Shown here one piece after another: positions 1 to 4,444 of a stretch of 10,937 nt of DNA; within the stretch, counting starts at the first letter, position 1; each line of letters starts with the position of its first letter. Where the stretch lies: the NCBI GenBank assembly GCA_029946075.1, contig JAQSDT010000775.1, positions 1 through 10,937 of the forward strand, given 5' to 3'. This DNA comes from a bacterium (GTDB taxonomy: Bacteria; Pseudomonadota; Alphaproteobacteria; Rhizobiales; Xanthobacteraceae). The notes beneath the pieces were generated by a model that was not told the origin of the DNA, did no database searches, and was given only the letters and a program-made list of their open reading frames with translations. Position numbers and translations under genes: made by a program.

Positions 1-144
1 GCTGATCGTGCAGACGCCGCAATCATGATCGCGCCGGCCTGATCGCGACGCCTTGAACCCGGGATCTCTCCGGGCAGCCGGCGCTTGATGCGCGGGCAGA
101 AGCGATCCACAGCCAGACCGATGTATTTTTCAACGTCATTTCAG

Positions 145-164
145 GTGGATACCGGGATATCCAC
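145..164. repeat. Short inverted repeat upstream of the RHH/GcrA pair
   Basis: GTGGATA (145-151) and TATCCAC (158-164) are perfect 7-base arms around a 6-base spacer. The right arm with its flank (157-165) is one mismatch from the DnaA box TTATNCACA. It could be an operator or a hairpin. No T-run follows, so it does not look like a terminator. The function is inferred only from position, upstream of the promoter at 172-201. Confidence 0.45.
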
Positions 165-171
165 AAGCCGA

Positions 172-201
172 TTGACTCGTCTGTGCAAAACTAAATAGAG
201 T
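172..201 (+). promoter_or_regulatory. Candidate sigma70-like promoter with GANTC sites in both hexamers
   Basis: TTGACT (172-177) and TAGAGT (196-201) are separated by 18 bases and resemble -35 and -10 hexamers. They lie in an AT-rich patch that stands out from the GC-rich surroundings. GANTC, the CcrM methylation target, occurs at 174-178 (GACTC) and 198-202 (GAGTC), so it overlaps both hexamers. The predicted transcript would start near 207-209, about 40 bases ahead of the ATG at 249. GcrA proteins are known to act at sigma70 promoters containing methylated GANTC, so cell-cycle control or self-control by the downstream gcrA-like gene is plausible but inferred. Confidence 0.5.
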
Positions 202-204
202 CAA
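172..204. repeat. Inverted repeat TTGACTC-N19-GAGTCAA over the promoter
   Basis: TTGACTC (172-178) and GAGTCAA (198-204) are perfect reverse complements separated by 19 bases, with arm centres 26 bases apart. They coincide with the candidate -35 and -10 elements, and each contains one GANTC. The layout suits a dimeric regulator binding both arms, for example the RHH-like protein encoded just downstream. Confidence 0.5.
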
Positions 205-209
205 AATAG

Positions 210-238
210 TAACTTTTCAGTACACCGATTAAAAGTTA
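210..238. repeat. Inverted repeat TAACTTTT-N13-AAAAGTTA just before the start codon
   Basis: Perfect 8-base arms at 210-217 and 231-238 have centres 21 bases apart, about two helical turns. The second arm ends 10 bases before the ATG at 249, where a Shine-Dalgarno sequence would be expected and none is seen. It could be an operator for a two-dimer regulator, or a 5'-leader hairpin controlling translation. Confidence 0.5.
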
Positions 239-248
239 GCGTTTCCCC

Positions 249-449
249 ATGGCTACAGAAAAAGCCGAAACCGACCGCGTACCCGTGACCCTGGCTCTCT
301 CGACCATCACCTATCTCGAACGGCTGGTGAGACAGGGCACCCACGGCACCAGCGTTCCCGGCGTTGCAAGGACCCTGATCGAGGAAGGCATTCGGCTCGC
401 CATCAAGGACGGGCTGCTTGCGATCCGCGACAACGGCAAGGCATCCTGA
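249..449 (+). CDS. Small ribbon-helix-helix-like hypothetical protein
   Basis: A 66-residue protein whose exact family I do not recognise. The layout suggests a ribbon-helix-helix (CopG/Arc-like) fold. A short strand with alternating hydrophobics (RVPVTLAL, about residues 10-17) is followed by a helix (about 18-29), a GTHGTSVPG turn, and a second helix (about 38-54, ARTLIEEGIRLAIKDG). RHH proteins usually bind DNA as dimers at inverted repeats, and three such repeats lie directly upstream. The ATG has no clear Shine-Dalgarno sequence. The gene ends 45 bases before the gcrA-like gene on the same strand, so the two may be cotranscribed. Autoregulation is inferred. An antitoxin role is less likely, because the downstream partner is not a recognisable toxin. 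Confidence 0.6.
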   Translation: MATEKAETDRVPVTLALSTITYLERLVRQGTHGTSVPGVARTLIEEGIRLAIKDGLLAIRDNGKAS

Positions 450-494
450 CGGGAAACTGGCGCGGCGGTTCTCACAGAATGTGGAACCGACAAC

Positions 495-968
495 ATGCTC
501 ACGACGATTCCGACCTGGACCACCGATCGCGTCGAACTCCTGAAGAGCCATTTTGAAGCGGGGCTCTCCTGCCGCGAGATTGCCGCTCATATCGGCGTCA
601 GCCGCAACGCGGTGATCGGAAAACTCTCCCGCCTGCAACTGACGCGCGGTCCCGCCGGGGCCGAACCGCGCGCGAAGCGAGCCGCGAAAGAGCGCGGAAC
701 GAAATCCGTGCCGCGGCTCCAGCTACAGATGCTGCGCACCGTCTACGAAGACGCGCAGCCTATCCTGGAAGCGCCGATTGAAAGCGAGCATCGCTGTTCG
801 CTGCTTGAGCTCGGCAACGCGCAATGCCGCTGGCCGATCAGCACGCCCGGCGCGGAAGACTTTTGCTTCTGCGGCAACACGGCCGCCGACGGCATGCCCT
901 ATTGCTCCGGGCATAGCCGCCTCGCCTACAAGCCTGGATCGCGCCAGCGCGTGGCGCGGAGGGCATAG
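495..968 (+). CDS. GcrA-family cell cycle regulator, divergent paralogue
   Basis: A 157-residue protein of the GcrA family, alphaproteobacterial regulators that contact sigma70 and act at promoters with methylated GANTC. The N-terminal helix-turn-helix is clear: WTTDRVELLK starts at residue 8 and GVSRNAVIGKLSRL spans 34-47. A variable basic linker (about 52-75) leads to the conserved C-terminal block: RCSLLEL (100-106), CRWPI (111-115), EDFCFCG (121-127), YCSGHSRLAY (136-145). Its Cys and His residues could bind metal, which is not established here. The HTH and linker differ from the canonical GcrA sequences I remember, and the gene lies outside the usual gcrA neighbourhood, so I call it a paralogue. 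The ATG at 495 has only a weak GGA upstream. The stop codon runs directly into a palindromic repeat. Confidence 0.88.
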   Translation: MLTTIPTWTTDRVELLKSHFEAGLSCREIAAHIGVSRNAVIGKLSRLQLTRGPAGAEPRAKRAAKERGTKSVPRLQLQMLRTVYEDAQPILEAPIESEHRCSLLELGNAQCRWPISTPGAEDFCFCGNTAADGMPYCSGHSRLAYKPGSRQRVARRA

Positions 969-1028
969 CGTTTTCCCGCGACGAGACGTGGCGGTTCGCG
1001 GCAAGAAAACGCGTCACAGAAACAGAGC
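967..1028 (+). repeat. Dispersed palindromic repeat, copy A, between convergent genes
   Basis: The left arm GCGTTTTC (968-975) and right arm GAAAACGC (1005-1012) are perfect 8-base complements. CGGTTCGCG lies between them (990s) and GTCACAGAAACAGAGC follows the right arm. The same order recurs on the minus strand at 8519-8566. The element fills the whole gap between the gcrA-like stop codon (966-968) and the convergent dehydrogenase stop (1029-1031). It resembles intergenic palindromic repeats of Bradyrhizobium and Rhodopseudomonas as I remember them. It may also act as a transcript-end hairpin. Confidence 0.7.
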
Positions 1029-1997
1029 CTAGCCGAGCTTCCAGCCGACCTCTTCCGCAAAGCTGCGGAAGAACTCCGGCGTATAGGCCTTCTCCGGCGT
1101 CTTGCGCACGCGCTCGTCGAGCTTGTGGGCGTCTTCACCGACCAGGATGCGCCAGCGCTCTTCCTTGACACCGTCGAGGATGATCTTTGCGGCGGCCGCC
1201 GCCGTGGTCGGTGCCTCGTCGCGGAACGAGCGCGCGCGATCGAGCGCGATCTTCTGGATGTCGTCGTCGGACATCGCAGCGGTATCGATGCCCATGCCCT
1301 TCAGCCGCTGGCGCGCGCCGAGGACTTCATTGGCGCTCAACTGCTCGGATTCGGTGCCGCTCTGGATCTTGCGCGAATTGGAAACGATCGAGGTGCCGAT
1401 ATGGCCGGGCATCACGACCGAGCATTTGATGTGCGGCGCGTTGAGCGCAAGATCCGTCATCAAGGCTTCGGAAAATCCCTTCACCGCGAATTTCGCGGCG
1501 CTGTAGGCGGTGTGCGGCACGCCCATGCCGACGGTGGCCCAGAAGCCGTTGACACTGGACGTGTTGATGATATGCGCCTCGTCCGCCTTCATCATCAGCG
1601 GCAGGAAGGTGCGGACGCCGAGATAGACGCCGCCCCAGCAGATATTGAAGGTGCGCTCCCACTGCTCGCGCGTGTTGGTGAACAGACTGCCGCCGCCGCC
1701 GATGCCGGCATTGTTGAACAGCAGATGGATCTTGTCGGTCATCTGCTGCTCGATCAGCTCGTCGCGGAAGCGCTGCAGATGCGCTTCGAGCGAGACGTCG
1801 GCAACATGGGTGGTGACGCGCAGGCCCTGCGGCAGTTTTTCCGCCTCGCACAGCCGCTTGGTTTCGGCCATCGCCTCCATCGAGACGTCGCACATCGCGA
1901 CATTGCAGCCCTCGGCGACGAGCTGGCGGGCGAGTTCGCGCCCCATGCCCGTGCCGCCCCCGGTGATCACGGCAAATTTCCCTGCAAAATCCTTCAT
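1029..1997 (-). CDS. SDR-family NAD(P)-dependent oxidoreductase
   Basis: A 322-residue classical short-chain dehydrogenase/reductase, probably a cytosolic alcohol or keto oxidoreductase of unknown substrate. The dinucleotide-binding motif TGGGTGMG is at residues 12-19, NNAG at 95-98, the structural/catalytic Asn at 118 (FNICWGG), the catalytic Ser in NTSS (145-148), and YSAAK at 165-169 (Tyr165, Lys169), so all catalytic positions are present. An acidic residue after beta2 (CDVS, about 36-39) favours NAD(H), though this is only a hint. It is about 60-70 residues longer than the minimal 250-residue SDR; the extra length follows the active site (about 200-322). The gene stands alone and converges on the gcrA-like gene. 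The ATG has only a distant AGGGG upstream. Confidence 0.85.
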   Translation of the reverse strand: MKDFAGKFAVITGGGTGMGRELARQLVAEGCNVAMCDVSMEAMAETKRLCEAEKLPQGLRVTTHVADVSLEAHLQRFRDELIEQQMTDKIHLLFNNAGIGGGGSLFTNTREQWERTFNICWGGVYLGVRTFLPLMMKADEAHIINTSSVNGFWATVGMGVPHTAYSAAKFAVKGFSEALMTDLALNAPHIKCSVVMPGHIGTSIVSNSRKIQSGTESEQLSANEVLGARQRLKGMGIDTAAMSDDDIQKIALDRARSFRDEAPTTAAAAAKIILDGVKEERWRILVGEDAHKLDERVRKTPEKAYTPEFFRSFAEEVGWKLG

Positions 1998-2110
1998 GAG
2001 ATCGCTTACCCCTGAGTTTCTGATTTGGGGCCCTCATGGGACCCGTGCATGGCAGGACAGTAACAGCTGTGCCCTGCCGGTAAAGCCGCGCGGCGCGAAC
2101 TTACGGAGCA

Positions 2111-2127
2111 GCGTTTTCGCGCGACGG
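2111..2127 (+). repeat. Half copy of the palindromic repeat, copy C
   Basis: The 17 bases starting GCGTTTTC match the left end of copy A at 15 of 17 positions. The right half (CGGTTCGCG, GAAAACGC) is absent, so this is a truncated or degenerate copy. It lies immediately beyond the point where the DapA-like fragment stops resembling its family. Confidence 0.4.
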
Positions 2128-2154
2128 AATTACTCCGCCGCCTCGACGCGCCGG

Positions 2155-2298
2155 CAGCGCCGCAACATCCATGTCGCGCACGAGCTTGCCGCGGCGGATC
2201 GCATCGCGCGAGGAGTCAACGATGATGCCGGCGATCACGGGCGCAAGCCCCTTCGCGGCCTCCACCGTCTCCGCGATCAGGTCGCGAGATTCCTCGTG
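2155..2298 (-). pseudogene. Remnant of a DapA-family (dihydrodipicolinate synthase-like) gene
   Basis: Read on the minus strand from 2298, 48 codons give HEESRDLIAETVEAA, then KGLAPVIAGIIVDSSRDAI, then RRGKLVRDMDVAAL. This matches the N-terminal part of DapA/NanA-type aldolases, where a helix with T/E-E-R is followed by VPVIAG...(N/D)S(T/S)xEAI and then a region leading to the VTPPYY strand. The family's next strand is missing. After AAL the frame continues as unrelated low-complexity residues to TAA at 2101-2103. A TGA lies upstream in frame at 2302-2304, and no start codon or ribosome site is seen. With only about one-sixth of a normal aldolase of roughly 300 residues, I call it a decayed fragment. 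The assignment is from memory of the family and needs a search. Confidence 0.5.
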
Positions 2299-2350
2299 AC
2301 GTCACGCTCCGGTTTGCGCCGCACGCGGTGCGACCAAAGACAACTGGAGA

Positions 2351-2379
2351 TTGACAATACGATGATGGCGGAACGTAAT
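2351..2379 (+). promoter_or_regulatory. Sigma70-type promoter of the GlsB/YeaQ-like gene
   Basis: TTGACA (2351-2356) is a perfect -35 hexamer. After 17 bases comes CGTAAT (2374-2379), four of six matches to TATAAT. Transcription would start near 2386, leaving a leader of about 23 bases with the strong ribosome site GGGAGGG ahead of the ATG at 2409. The rest of the 2038-2402 gap holds only the DapA-like remnant and the half repeat; I see nothing else in it. Confidence 0.55.
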
Positions 2380-2408
2380 GCTGCACCTTAACCATAGGGA
2401 GGGTGGTC

Positions 2409-2657
2409 ATGATTGAATCTCTCGTCGTGTGGCTCATCATCGGCGCGATTGCAGGCTGGCTGGCCGGACAGATCGTAAAGGGCTACGGCTTTGGCTTGGT
2501 CGGCAACATCGTCGTCGGCATCGTCGGCGCCGTCATCGCCGGCTGGCTGTTGCCGATGATCGGACTTGTCATTGGCGGCGGCATCCTGGCGGCGATCATC
2601 AACGCGGTGATCGGCGCCGTAATCCTGCTGTTCGTTGTCGGCTTGGTCAGAAAGTAG
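2409..2657 (+). CDS. GlsB/YeaQ/YmgE-family small stress membrane protein
   Basis: An 82-residue, almost entirely hydrophobic inner-membrane protein of the transglycosylase-associated (GlsB/YeaQ/YmgE) family. Three membrane segments are visible at about residues 3-20, 30-48 and 52-79, with the Gly-rich pattern GAIAGWLAGQIVKGYGFGLVGNI near the N terminus and GNIVVGIVGAVIAGWLL as the second segment. The molecular role is not firmly known; homologues are often stress induced. I chose ATG 2409 because GGGAGGG sits a few bases upstream; a GTG two codons earlier (2403) lies inside that ribosome site. It appears to be a single-gene unit with its own promoter. Confidence 0.88.
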   Translation: MIESLVVWLIIGAIAGWLAGQIVKGYGFGLVGNIVVGIVGAVIAGWLLPMIGLVIGGGILAAIINAVIGAVILLFVVGLVRK

Positions 2658-2671
2658 CTGGTTTTAGCGGC

Positions 2672-2687
2672 CGCGCCACGCGGCGCG
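2672..2687. other. Small GC hairpin after the GlsB-like gene
   Basis: CGCGCC (2672-2677) and GGCGCG (2682-2687) form a 6-base stem with a 4-base loop, 15 bases after the stop codon. There is no T-run, so termination is only a possibility. Confidence 0.2.
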
Positions 2688-2743
2688 TGCCCTTGCGGCA
2701 ACCGCTCAATAGTGAAGAAGCCGAACTTACATTGTGAGAAAAA

Positions 2744-2821
2744 TGGTCGGAGCGAGAGGATTTGAACCTCCGACCCCTAGTCTCCCAGACTAGTGCGCTA
2801 ACCGGGCTGCGCCACGCTCCG
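2744..2821 (-). tRNA. tRNA-Pro (anticodon GGG)
   Basis: The minus strand folds as a complete tRNA. The acceptor stem CGGAGCG pairs with CGCTCCG. There is a D arm GCGCAGCCCGGTTAGCGC, an anticodon stem CTAGT/ACTAG with loop CTGGGAG, a variable loop, and a T arm with GGTTCAAATCC. Discriminator A73 and an encoded CCA end (plus-strand TGG at 2744-2746) are present. The anticodon GGG is at plus 2784-2786 and reads proline codon CCC. C1-G72 and A73 are typical of bacterial tRNA-Pro. Upstream on the minus strand, TTGCGC and TAATGG 17 bases apart are a weak promoter candidate. No other RNA gene is adjacent. Confidence 0.96.
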
Positions 2822-2947
2822 ATGCCGTTCCATTAGCTGCGATCAAGGCCCGGCGCAAGGCACGCGATTGGCCGGAAAACGACCTGTAACCCGCGGCGAG
2901 CGGCGGATTCCGGCCCCGGGTGCTGCGCCTTTCGCCAAATGATCGAA

Positions 2948-2961
2948 TTGAGGCGGATCAA
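2948..2961. promoter_or_regulatory. FNR/FixK-type box upstream of the DUF6894 gene
   Basis: TTGA (2948-2951), six bases, then TCAA (2958-2961) match the FixK2/FNR-class consensus TTGA-N6-TCAA exactly in the half sites; in FNR form it reads TTGAG-N4-ATCAA. It lies 70 bases ahead of the GTG start at 3032. A box centred near -41.5 would put the transcript start near 2996. Oxygen-responsive activation is inferred from the motif alone. Confidence 0.4.
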
Positions 2962-3031
2962 ATCGCTGTTGGCCTGGTTCCCCTAGTCAGGGACGGTGTC
3001 CACCACCGGCCTGCAACGAGAGGGAAATCGG

Positions 3032-3250
3032 GTGCATACGTTCTACTTCGACACCAAGGACGGGGTTCCCGTTCGCGACCGGACCGGGAAGCAGTTTCGG
3101 CTGAGCTCCGAAGCGATCGAGTACAGCAAGGTGCTGGCCGAGAGGATTCGAGCCGGACGCGCGGCAGAACCGGACCTCGTGATTGTCGTCATCGACGAGT
3201 CGGGCCACGAAGTGCACCGGCAGGCGGTGTATCCAGAAATTTCGCCGTGA
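3032..3250 (+). CDS. DUF6894-family small protein
   Basis: A 72-residue protein of unknown role resembling the DUF6894 family, common in Rhizobiales and often encoded in several copies. It has the family pattern: an N-terminal strand HTFYFDTKDG (2-11), a DRTGKQF turn (about 16-22), a long helix with SSEAIEYSKVLAERIRAG (25-42), then the strand LVIVVIDESGHEV (about 48-60) and a short tail. I chose GTG 3032 because GAGAGGG (3018-3024) sits 7 bases upstream and the family usually begins directly at the HTFYF-type strand; an in-frame GTG at 2996 would add 12 residues without a ribosome site. It converges on the merR-type gene. Confidence 0.7.
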   Translation: MHTFYFDTKDGVPVRDRTGKQFRLSSEAIEYSKVLAERIRAGRAAEPDLVIVVIDESGHEVHRQAVYPEISP

Positions 3251-3263
3251 ACTTCAACCGGCC

Positions 3264-3281
3264 GGCGGGTGAAAGCCCGCC
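3264..3281. terminator. Candidate hairpin between convergent DUF6894 and merR-type genes
   Basis: GGCGGG (3264-3269) and CCCGCC (3276-3281) form a 6-base GC stem with a 6-base loop, placed 13 bases after one stop codon and 6 before the other. CTTCAACC is repeated directly on both sides (from 3252 and from 3286). There is no T-run on either strand, so it is at best a weak bidirectional terminator. Confidence 0.35.
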
Positions 3282-3287
3282 TGCCCT

Positions 3288-3854
3288 TCAACCATCCTTG
3301 AGCGCGGCGTCCAGCATCTGGCGGCAGGCGACGAGGTCCTGCAGTACCCGCTCGAGGCGTTCACGATCTGCGCCGCCGACCAGGCCTGCAGCCGGCCTCG
3401 CCTTGGGAAACGACGGCAGCAGCAGGCCGTCGTCATCGGTATCGACGAAGCGATAGTCGATTTCCTTTTCCTCGGTGTCGTAATCCTCGTCGTCGGTATC
3501 GACGGTCGGGGTCTCGCCCTCCTCGGGTTCCTGCAGGCTGAGACCGATCGCTTCTTCGACGGCGCCGAACGAGACCGCTGAGGTCTGGTCAGCGAGGCCC
3601 TGCACCGATTTGATGCCGTGCTCTTTCAGGATCCGCTGCACGCCGCGGATGGTGTAGCCCTCGCCGTACAGCAGGCGACGGATGCCCTTGAGCAAATCGA
3701 CGTCGTCGGGGCGATAATACCGGCGCCCGCCACTTCGCTTCATCGGCTTGATCTGGGCGAACCGCGTCTCCCAAAACCTCAGCACATGCTGGGGGATGTC
3801 GAGTTCTTCCGCGACTTCGCTGATGGTACGGAACGCATCCGGCGCCTTGTCCAA
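3288..3854 (-). CDS. MerR-family transcriptional regulator of the ihfA cluster
   Basis: A 188-residue DNA-binding regulator. The N-terminal MerR winged helix-turn-helix is clear: FRTISEVAEELDIPQHVLRF (8-27), WETRF (28-32), GGRRYYRPDDVDLLKGIRRL (42-61), then GYTIRGVQRILKEHG. A middle segment (about 108-155) is very acidic (DTDDEDYDTEEKEIDYRF), and a C-terminal helix (about 164-186, ERLERVLQDLVACRQMLDAAL) may dimerise. The ligand is unknown, and the metal-binding Cys residues of MerR/CueR sensors are missing. The start is TTG (3854), supported by GAGAGGAG about 7 bases upstream and by alignment; an ATG at 3876 is out of frame. It follows ihfA after about 127 bases. Confidence 0.85.
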   Translation of the reverse strand: MDKAPDAFRTISEVAEELDIPQHVLRFWETRFAQIKPMKRSGGRRYYRPDDVDLLKGIRRLLYGEGYTIRGVQRILKEHGIKSVQGLADQTSAVSFGAVEEAIGLSLQEPEEGETPTVDTDDEDYDTEEKEIDYRFVDTDDDGLLLPSFPKARPAAGLVGGADRERLERVLQDLVACRQMLDAALKDG

Positions 3855-3930
3855 AGGCTCGCTCCTCTCGACTCATCTGGTGGGTGAAGACGCGCGGCTA
3901 CTGGACTTGCTTTTACTGGACCAAAGATCT

Positions 3931-3963
3931 CGACGGATGTCGTTCGGCCGGCGTTATCCGTCG
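3931..3963. other. Inverted repeat between ihfA and the merR-type gene
   Basis: CGACGGAT (3931-3938) and ATCCGTCG (3956-3963) are perfect 8-base arms with a 17-base GC-rich spacer. On the minus strand it lies 20 bases after the ihfA stop. No T-run follows, so a regulator site or mRNA-processing hairpin is as likely as a terminator. Confidence 0.35.
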
Positions 3964-3982
3964 GCCTATTACAGCAGCCCTA

Positions 3983-4312
3983 TCAGTCAGCCTTGCCTTC
4001 ACCGTTGGTGACGGCGTGACCGTTGATGCGCTGCTTCAGAATCGCAGAAGGCTTGAACACCATTACACGACGCGGCGAGATCGGCACTTCAGTACCCGTC
4101 TTCGGATTACGTCCGATCCGCTGACCCTTCTTGCGCACCATGAAGGAGCCGAACGACGACAGCTTCACCGTCTCGCCCTTCTCGAGGCAATCGGTGATCT
4201 CTTTCAAAACAAGCTCGACAAACGCGGACGATTCCGTTCGCGACAAGCCCACCTTCTGGTAGACCGCCTCGCACAGATCGACGCGTGTGACAGTTTTTCC
4301 GGTCCCGGTCAT
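3983..4312 (-). CDS. ihfA: Integration host factor subunit alpha
   Basis: A 109-residue HU/IHF-family nucleoid protein, the alpha subunit of the DNA-bending heterodimer used in transcription, replication and recombination. Visible are TVTRVDLCEAVYQKVGLS (7-24), the saddle motif VKLSSFGSFMVRKKGQRIGR (49-68), GRNPKTGTEVPI (67-78) with the DNA-intercalating Pro70, and RRVMVFKPS (81-89). The C-terminal tail is about 10 residues longer than E. coli IhfA. ATG 4312 matches the family N terminus. However, a TTG at 4339, nine codons upstream, has a better ribosome site (AGGGA, 6-7 bases away). It lies between fabH and the merR-type gene. Confidence 0.95.
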   Translation of the reverse strand: MTGTGKTVTRVDLCEAVYQKVGLSRTESSAFVELVLKEITDCLEKGETVKLSSFGSFMVRKKGQRIGRNPKTGTEVPISPRRVMVFKPSAILKQRINGHAVTNGEGKAD

Positions 4313-4344
4313 CGCCTGCCCCGCACTCTCGGCGAACAATTTAT

Positions 4345-4376
4345 TCCCTGAAATTATGAGGTTAGCACGCGATGGT
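4345..4376 (-). promoter_or_regulatory. Candidate ihfA promoter
   Basis: On the minus strand TTGACC (-35-like) is followed after 15 bases by CATAAT, or after 17 by TAATTT, just upstream of the ihfA starts. CATAAT matches the -10 consensus at five of six positions, but 15 bases is a short spacer. The -35 overlaps the inverted repeat at 4371-4390, suggesting regulated transcription separate from plsX-fabH. Confidence 0.35.
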
Positions 4377-4390
4377 CAACAGCGACCATC
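4371..4390. repeat. Inverted repeat GATGGTC-N6-GACCATC upstream of ihfA
   Basis: Perfect 7-base arms at 4371-4377 and 4384-4390. The overlapping 10-base palindrome TCATGCATGA (4389-4398) follows, and GCAACA (4411-4416) / TGTTGC (4428-4433) lies further toward fabH. It could be an operator over the ihfA -35 region, or a hairpin at the end of fabH; no T-run is present. Confidence 0.4.
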
Positions 4391-4444
4391 ATGCATGAGC
4401 ATGAAACAACGCAACAAATTTGAATAGTGTTGCTGGTGTAACGC

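Noticed and set aside
1..140. Open minus-strand frame running off the left edge, with a GTG at 110.
   Set aside because: Only about 36 codons, poor ribosome site, no recognised family; could be a real N terminus but cannot be supported. Plus-strand frames close at 27 and 42, too little to identify an upstream gene.
145..248. AT-rich patch with DnaA-like boxes and GANTC as a replication origin.
   Set aside because: Too few and imperfect boxes, no origin-type neighbours; a promoter region explains it.
1125..2015. Long plus-strand frame (296 codons) opposite the SDR gene.
   Set aside because: Antisense shadow of a GC-rich gene; no family resemblance, while the minus strand has all SDR motifs.
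2370..2395. GGAAC upstream of the GlsB-like gene as an EcfG general-stress promoter.
   Set aside because: The -35-like GGAAC is present, but no GTT-type -10 follows at 16-17 bases; the TTGACA/CGTAAT promoter explains the start better.
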